Assembly: GCA_024278415.1 (NCBI GenBank)
Contig: JAJRTI010000619.1
Span: 1-28,529 of the forward strand
Length of the DNA: 28,529 bases
Origin: Planctomycetota bacterium
GTDB lineage: Bacteria; Planctomycetota; Brocadiia; JAJRTI01
Direction of reading: 5' to 3'
The notes under the pieces were generated by a model. That model made no database searches. It was given only the letters and a program-made list of their open reading frames with translations, and had not been told where the DNA came from. Below, piece by piece: positions 24,822 through 28,529 of this stretch. The position numbers were made by a program, and so were the translations under genes. Numbering within the stretch: the first letter of the stretch is position 1; each line of letters starts with the position of its first letter.

Positions 24822-25948
24822 TGAAAGCCAAGCCGCCGCTGTTCATAGTGAAGACCGTAAGGGCCTCCTCGGAGCGCCTTGGGCTGAGACAGGGCGCCTT
24901 TACGGTCGCCACTACGAACGCGGCCTCGCGCCCTTGCCGCCACAACCGTTTATGTCTGTTGGCCCTGGCGCTAGCGGCGGTGCTCTGCGCGGGCTGCGAC
25001 CAGTCGCCGCCGCCCACCGTGGCCGGCTCGGATGCGAAGGTTCCCTTCGCCGCGAAGGCCGCCGTCACCGCCACTGCCGGCGCGGTGGCCAAGCTGCCGG
25101 CGCAATACGCGCTCGCCAAGACGTTCGAGTCCGGCCTGACATCGCTGCACGGCATCGCCATCGATCGCGAAGATCGCGTGTACCTCTGCGGCGAGCCGGG
25201 CGTGAGAGTGGTCGACGCCAACGGCAAGCTGCTGCGCGAATGGGCCATGCCGAAACCGGCGCGGTGCATCGCCGTGGACGACGGCGGCATCGTCTACGTT
25301 GGCGAAGCCACGCGTATCCGCAAGTTCAGCCCAGAAGGCAAAGCACTCGCGTCTTGGGGCGACGAAGGCAAGGCGCCAGGCCAGCTCCTCGCGGTGAGAG
25401 GGATCGCGGCGTCCGCGTCGCAGGTGTTTGTGGCCGACGCGGGCAACCGCTGCATCCACCGGTTTGACACGAACGGAAAGTTCATAGACGATTTTGGCCG
25501 GCGCGACATGGCCGCCGGCTACCCTGGCATCATTTGCCCTAGCCCGTATCTCGACTGCGCCATCGACGCACACGGCCGGCTCTACGTGCCCAACCCCGGC
25601 ATGCTGCGCGTCGAAGTGTTCAGCCTCGACGGCGCGCGGCTGCGCCACTGGGGCAAGCCGACCGCGCTGCTGTCTCGGCCCGGCGGCTTCTTCGGCTGCT
25701 GCAACCCCACGAACATCGCGGTTCTGTCCGATGGCCGCGTCGTGACTGGCGAGAAGATCGCCGGCTGGGTGAAAGTGCACGCGGCCGACGGCAAGCTGCT
25801 TGCGCTCATAGGCCCCGCGCCCTTCTCGCCGCGGCCCTTGGGCCTCGACGTGGCGGCCGACTCGCGCAACCGCATCTGGGTCGCCGACCCCGGCGATGGA
25901 AAGGTGAAGGTGTTCGCCCTCCAGAAGAAGCAGCAACCTGTCGAGTGA
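24821..25948 (+). CDS. NHL-repeat beta-propeller lipoprotein with repeat-derived leader
   Basis: A predicted NHL/6-bladed propeller protein: LHGIAIDREDRVYLCGE, RCIAVDDGGIVYVGEAT, VRGIAASASQVFVADAGNRC, CAIDAHGRLYVPNPG, NPTNIAVLSDGRVVTGE and LGLDVAADSRNRIWVADPG are successive blades. Before them is a lipoprotein-like signal LCLLALALAAVLCAGC near residues 46-61. A double cysteine sits in the propeller (GGFFGCCNPTN). The ATG at 24821 overlaps the upstream stop by one base, but residues about 9-32 are encoded by an inverted repeat element (24845-24915) also found between genes at 14996-15073. Either the protein has an unusual 45-residue stretch before the hydrophobic core, or translation begins further in, for example at the TTG near 24958. 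The rest of the gene is intact. Confidence 0.87.
   Translation: MKAKPPLFIVKTVRASSERLGLRQGAFTVATTNAASRPCRHNRLCLLALALAAVLCAGCDQSPPPTVAGSDAKVPFAAKAAVTATAGAVAKLPAQYALAKTFESGLTSLHGIAIDREDRVYLCGEPGVRVVDANGKLLREWAMPKPARCIAVDDGGIVYVGEATRIRKFSPEGKALASWGDEGKAPGQLLAVRGIAASASQVFVADAGNRCIHRFDTNGKFIDDFGRRDMAAGYPGIICPSPYLDCAIDAHGRLYVPNPGMLRVEVFSLDGARLRHWGKPTALLSRPGGFFGCCNPTNIAVLSDGRVVTGEKIAGWVKVHAADGKLLALIGPAPFSPRPLGLDVAADSRNRIWVADPGDGKVKVFALQKKQQPVE
24845..24915. repeat. Inverted element copy 2, inside a coding start
   Basis: The left arm ATAGTGAAGACCGTAAGGGC and the complement of the right arm GTAGTGGCGACCGTAAAGGC pair with few mismatches across 71 bp. It lies in frame between the overlapping ATG and the signal peptide of the NHL lipoprotein gene without creating a stop. 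Confidence 0.8.
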
Positions 25949-25967
25949 CGGGAAGAGTCCACTTGCT

Positions 25968-26037
25968 GTCATTCTGAGCGAAGCGAAGAATCCCGCGTGT
26001 CAGCAAGCCGGAGATCCCTCGCTTCGTTCGGAATGAC
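25968..26037. repeat. GTCATTC-type inverted element, copy 2
   Basis: GTCATTCTGAGCGAAGCGAA (25968-25987) is matched by an inverted arm ending CGTTCGGAATGAC (26025-26037). Both arms of the palindrome are present here, against one at 14896. It fills the 130-base gap between the NHL gene and the small Tat protein. Confidence 0.8.
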
Positions 26038-26078
26038 ATATTCGTTGCTTTCAGGCCACAACAGACAGTGCCCCCATC

Positions 26079-26294
26079 ATGAGCAATATGAACCAAGGCG
26101 CCGAGAACTGCACATCTCGCCGCGCGTTTTTCGAAACATGTGCGCGCGGCATCGGCGCAGTGGCGCTCGTCGGCCTCGTGGGCAAGCTGAGCCTCTACCG
26201 GCCGGCAGGCTGCAAGATAACGCGGCTCTGCGAGCAATGCCCTGTGCTGACGCGTTGCGGGGAGCCTGCGGCAGTGCGCGCGCGTCGAAGCTAG
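26079..26294 (+). CDS. Small Tat-signal protein with a Cys cluster
   Basis: A 71-residue protein. Residues 13-18 (SRRAFF) plus the hydrophobic stretch GIGAVALVGLVG form a twin-arginine export signal. The short mature part has KITRLCEQCPVLTRCGEP, a CxxCx5C cluster that, with another cysteine (PAGCK), could hold a single Fe-S centre or be a ligand to a larger partner. I recognise no named family. The location, 27 bases before a Tat-exported polyferredoxin, supports it as a real small subunit of the same redox module. Folded cofactor proteins commonly use Tat export, which fits a metal-bearing role. Confidence 0.7.
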   Translation: MSNMNQGAENCTSRRAFFETCARGIGAVALVGLVGKLSLYRPAGCKITRLCEQCPVLTRCGEPAAVRARRS

Positions 26295-26321
26295 CTGAAT
26301 CCCGCACGCGGGGATACCACC

Positions 26322-26951
26322 ATGCCCAACAACCACACAGCCCACCCGCCCCTCACCCGCCGCGAATTCGTGGCCGGCGTGGGCCGCGGTGCGTGCCTCC
26401 TCGCGCTCGGCGGCGCGGCCGGCGTGCTCGCGTCCAAGGCCACCGCGGGCACGACGGTCTGGCAGATCGACCCGTGGAAGTGCACCCAGTGCAGCCGATG
26501 CGCAACCGAGTGCGTGCTCGACTTTTCCGCGGTCAAGTGCGTGCAGGACTATCCCATCTGCGGGTACTGCCGCATCTGCTTCGGCTACTTCCACTCCAGG
26601 GCCGGCGCCTACAACTCCGCGGCCGAGAACCAGATGTGCCCTACCGGCGCAATCAGCCGCCGGTTCGTGCACGAACCGTATTTCGAATACAACATCGACG
26701 AGAGCCTGTGCAACGGCTGCTCCAAGTGTGTCAAGGGCTGTGCGGAACTCGGCAACGGCTCGTTCTACCTCCAAGTGCGCCACGACCGGTGCCTCAACTG
26801 CAACGAGTGCGCCATCGCTCAAGCCTGCCCAGCCGACGCGTTTGTGCGGCTGCCCGCGGCGCACCCTTACGCGATCAAGAGCAAGGGGCAGCAGGAGTTC
26901 GCGAGATTCCTCGCTCTGGCCGCAGGAAGGGAGGGCGAAGGACGCTCGTGA
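26322..26951 (+). CDS. Tat-exported polyferredoxin (NapG/DmsB-like)
   Basis: A 209-residue periplasmic Fe-S protein. The Tat signal is LTRREFVAGVGRGACLLALGG (residues 11-31). Cysteine groups follow in order: WKCTQCSRCATEC (near 52-62), CGYCRICFGYF, MCPTGAI, CNGCSKCVKGC, and CLNCNECAIAQACPADAF. That is enough for three to four [4Fe-4S] clusters, as in electron-carrier subunits such as NapG, NosG or DmsB. Family role: passing electrons between a membrane quinol-linked partner and a periplasmic redox enzyme. The TGA overlaps the GTG of the next gene (GTGA), which encodes the probable membrane partner. The CGYCRICFGYF group is not one I recognise from NapG. Confidence 0.88.
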   Translation: MPNNHTAHPPLTRREFVAGVGRGACLLALGGAAGVLASKATAGTTVWQIDPWKCTQCSRCATECVLDFSAVKCVQDYPICGYCRICFGYFHSRAGAYNSAAENQMCPTGAISRRFVHEPYFEYNIDESLCNGCSKCVKGCAELGNGSFYLQVRHDRCLNCNECAIAQACPADAFVRLPAAHPYAIKSKGQQEFARFLALAAGREGEGRS

Positions 26952-27922
26952 GATCCCCCCAAGCCATACGCGCTCGCAGCGGCAAACCCGGCAGTGGTGT
27001 TCGGTGCTCGCCTTTCGGTGTTCGGCAGTCGCGGGTGCGAGCCGGCCACCGACCACCGGCCACCGATCGCCGCCGTCTGCGCGCGCGCGTTGGGCTTGCG
27101 CTCGTGCTATCCGTAGCAGCAGGGCTCTCCGCAGCCGAACTGCCCTTCCCGCCGCCGGAGTTCGAGGCCGGGTACAAGCTGCCGTCGACCCCCACGCCCA
27201 AGCCGCGCGCGGATTGGCAGGAGTGGGGCGACGTCGCGATACTCGCCGCGGCCATGGGCCTCGCCGCGTGGCTCGCGTTCGGCCGGCGCAGCCGCCGCGG
27301 CATGTTCTGGTTGACCGTCTTCTCGCTCCTCTACTTCGGCTTCTACCGCGAGGGCTGCATCTGCCCCGTCGGCTCGATCCAGAACGTCGCGCAGGCGTTG
27401 GGCATGCCCGCGTACGCCGTGCCGGGCACGGTGCTGCTCTTCTTCGCGCTGCCGTTGCTTTTCGCGCTCGTGTTCGGCCGCGTCTTCTGTGCGGCCGTGT
27501 GCCCTTTGGGCGCGATCCAGGAGGTCGCGCTCATCAAGCCGGTGCGCTTGCCGCGGCCCCTCACCCAAGCCCTCGGCGTGCTGCCCTACGTGTACCTTGG
27601 TGCGGCCGTGCTCTTCGCCTCGACCGGCGCGATGTTCATCATCTGCCGCTACGACCCCTTCGTGCCGTTCTTCCGGCTCGCGGGGCCGATGCACATGCTC
27701 GTGATCGGCGCCGCGTTTGTCGTGCTCTCCACGTTTGTTGGCCGCCCCTACTGCCGCTTCCTCTGCCCGTATGGCGCGCTGCTCGGCCTCTTCTCACGCT
27801 TCGCGTGGCGCAAGATCGCCGCCACGCCCGACGAGTGCGTCGTGTGCAGCCTCTGCCATGAGGCTTGCCCATTCGACGCCATCGAGCCGCCCACGCCGCA
27901 AGGAGTCCACGACGAATCATGA
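26948..27922 (+). CDS. NapH/NosR-like 4Fe-4S membrane protein
   Basis: About 324 residues from the GTG at 26948. The core has several membrane helices and the polyferredoxin motifs of the NapH/NosR C-terminal/CcoG class: EGCICPVGSIQNV, CAAVCPLGAIQEVAL and CRFLCPYGALLGLFSR (CxxxCP motifs near helix ends), then CVVCSLCHEACPFDAIEPP for a [4Fe-4S] cluster. Helices include VAILAAAMGLAAWLAFG, TVLLFFALPLLFALVFG and LVIGAAFVVLSTFVG. Family role: quinol- or flavin-linked electron transfer across the membrane to a NapG-like protein, encoded just upstream. A signal-like segment VGLALVLSVAAGLSA lies near residues 49-63. The preceding part (about residues 15-48) is encoded by low-complexity GGTGTTCGG and CCACCGACCACCGG phrases, so the true start may be further in. 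It overlaps the next gene by 4 bases. Confidence 0.88.
   Translation: MRSPQAIRARSGKPGSGVRCSPFGVRQSRVRAGHRPPATDRRRLRARVGLALVLSVAAGLSAAELPFPPPEFEAGYKLPSTPTPKPRADWQEWGDVAILAAAMGLAAWLAFGRRSRRGMFWLTVFSLLYFGFYREGCICPVGSIQNVAQALGMPAYAVPGTVLLFFALPLLFALVFGRVFCAAVCPLGAIQEVALIKPVRLPRPLTQALGVLPYVYLGAAVLFASTGAMFIICRYDPFVPFFRLAGPMHMLVIGAAFVVLSTFVGRPYCRFLCPYGALLGLFSRFAWRKIAATPDECVVCSLCHEACPFDAIEPPTPQGVHDES
26996..27070. repeat. Tandem phrase repeat in a gene's leader
   Basis: GTGGTGTTCGGTGCTCGCCT, TTCGGTGTTCGG and then CCACCGACCACCGGCCACCG are two blocks of short tandem phrases. They match in style the tandem phrases found between genes elsewhere in the window, but here they are in frame inside the NapH-like reading frame. 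Confidence 0.6.
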
Positions 27923-28371
27923 AACGCTCCGCGGCCATCGCCATCGTTGTGTTGCCCATTGTCGGCGCGGTCCTCGGCCGGCTCGCGGGGCCGTTCCTCG
28001 CGCGGGCGCACGGCAAGGTGCAACTCGCGGAACGCATCTGGCGAGAGGACTCACAGGGCCTCGCGGACCACACGCTCGAAAGCGAAGCGTTCCGCGCGAC
28101 GCCTCACTCCAAGGACCAACTGTTCGCCGAGGCCCGCCGCGTGCAGGCCAGGTTCCGCTTCGGCGGAGCGATCTTCGGCCTCTGGTGCGGGCTGGTGCTA
28201 TCGTGCAAGCTCTTCGGCCTGGGTCGCGTGCCGAACCGCGACAGCTACGCAATCAACCACGCCGCGTGTGTCTGCTGCACGCGCTGCTACGCAACGTGCC
28301 CCCGCGAGCGGCTACGCCGCGGCGAGATTGTCATCATCCAGCATGCAAGCGAAGTAACCACTGAACACTAA
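27919..28371 (+). CDS. Two-TM protein with a C-terminal [4Fe-4S] motif
   Basis: A 150-residue protein. An N-terminal helix (AAIAIVVLPIVGAVLGRLAG, residues 5-24) and a second helix (FGGAIFGLWCGLVLSCKLFG, near 77-96) bracket a charged extracytoplasmic loop (ERIWREDSQGLADHTLESEA). The C-terminal tail has CVCCTRCYATCP, the CxxCxxCxxxCP pattern of one [4Fe-4S] cluster, expected on the cytoplasmic side. It overlaps the NapH-like gene by ATGA, so it is translated with it and is probably a subunit of the same complex. I know no named family. The stop codon TAA (28369-28371) lies inside a (CACTAAT)3 tandem repeat, and the last residues EVTTEH come from the preceding repeat-like ACCACTGAACACTAA. Confidence 0.8.
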   Translation: MKRSAAIAIVVLPIVGAVLGRLAGPFLARAHGKVQLAERIWREDSQGLADHTLESEAFRATPHSKDQLFAEARRVQARFRFGGAIFGLWCGLVLSCKLFGLGRVPNRDSYAINHAACVCCTRCYATCPRERLRRGEIVIIQHASEVTTEH

Positions 28372-28386
28372 TCACTAATCACTAAT
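28366..28386. repeat. (CACTAAT)3 heptamer tandem repeat
   Basis: Three perfect copies of CACTAAT (28366-28372, 28373-28379, 28380-28386). The first supplies the TAA stop of the preceding gene and every unit carries TAA in the same register modulo 7, so all three frames soon meet a stop. Confidence 0.85.
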
Positions 28387-28444
28387 CAACAAAGCGGGCT
28401 TCACCCGCAACCGAAACGGCACGCGCGGCGCGCCTTTTTGGAGT

Positions 28445-28488
28445 GCGCCGGCAGAGCCCGCCGCAAGGCGGGCGGCGACGGCGCTTTT
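28445..28488 (+). terminator. Probable terminator of the redox operon
   Basis: GCGCCG (28445-28450) pairs with CGGCGC (28479-28484). Inside it GCCCGCC, loop GCAA, GGCGGGC (28456-28473) form a perfect 7-bp hairpin, and TTTT follows (28485-28488). It lies 74 bases after the last Fe-S gene. A GC-rich palindrome around GGCGCGCCTTTTT (28427-28439) just before may also contribute. After this I see no further gene to the window end. Confidence 0.5.
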
Positions 28489-28529
28489 GCTGCATGCGCG
28501 CGGCTTGCGCGAATTTGCGTTCGCGTAGA

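Noticed and set aside
25997..26947. Upstream extension of the NapH-like reading frame
   Set aside because: It would overlap the small Tat protein and the polyferredoxin completely, and its start region encodes a dispersed repeat.

Overview
The window is a GC-rich (by eye about 65% G+C), gene-dense bacterial chromosome segment. It encodes a type II pseudopilin-like protein with an [20 protein letters not shown] leader and an H...DG tail, a compact gingipain-like (C25) protease, quinoprotein-type beta-propellers, a zinc-ribbon protein of PVC style, and many short palindromic repeats between genes. Together these suggest a member of the Planctomycetes/Lentisphaerae/Verrucomicrobia (PVC) group or a related uncultured phylum such as Hydrogenedentes. 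This placement is inference from protein style; there is no rRNA or other marker in the window.

Layout. 1-434: non-coding, full of inverted repeats. 435-1250 (-): LarE-type PP-loop protein with the three cysteines of the Fe-S form. 1515-2738 (+): an ArgG homologue whose ATP-pyrophosphatase signature is destroyed. 3050-4985 (+): CinA overlapping a zinc-ribbon/coiled-coil protein, ended by a strong bidirectional terminator shared with the convergent pseudopilin gene (5127-6134, -). 6858-7670 (+): rhomboid protease flanked by long inverted copies of a dispersed repeat. 7671-8708: a 1 kb non-coding stretch with two more repeat copies, an orphan sigma70-like promoter and a terminator-like hairpin. 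8709-11881 (+): CHAD protein, overlapping metallophosphoesterase, secreted C25 peptidase. 11970-12971 (+): ROK sugar kinase with its own promoter. 13233-16676 (-): GT-C glycosyltransferase and a multi-pass transporter that resembles the ANKH family.

The right half (16836-28371, +) reads as one long envelope/redox block: a prenyltransferase-fold toroid lacking catalytic residues, a LolD/MacB-type ABC ATPase, a 1119-residue FtsX-type permease, then (after a repeat island) two PQQ-type beta-propeller proteins, an NHL-propeller lipoprotein, a tiny Tat/Cys-cluster protein, a Tat-exported polyferredoxin (NapG-like), a NapH/NosR-like Fe-S membrane protein and a final two-TM Fe-S protein. From the first propeller on, genes are separated by 8 bp or overlap by 1-4 bp, except for gaps of 130 and 27 bp around the small Tat protein. 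My reading is an uncharacterised membrane electron-transfer module linked to an ABC export machine. This is the best candidate for an undescribed system here.

A second theme is repeats. At least four palindromic or modular families and several short tandem 'phrase' repeats fill almost every intergenic gap. In two genes (24821-25948 and 26948-27922) repeat-type sequence lies in frame between a start codon overlapping the upstream stop and the signal peptide. In the last gene the stop codon is part of a tandem heptamer.
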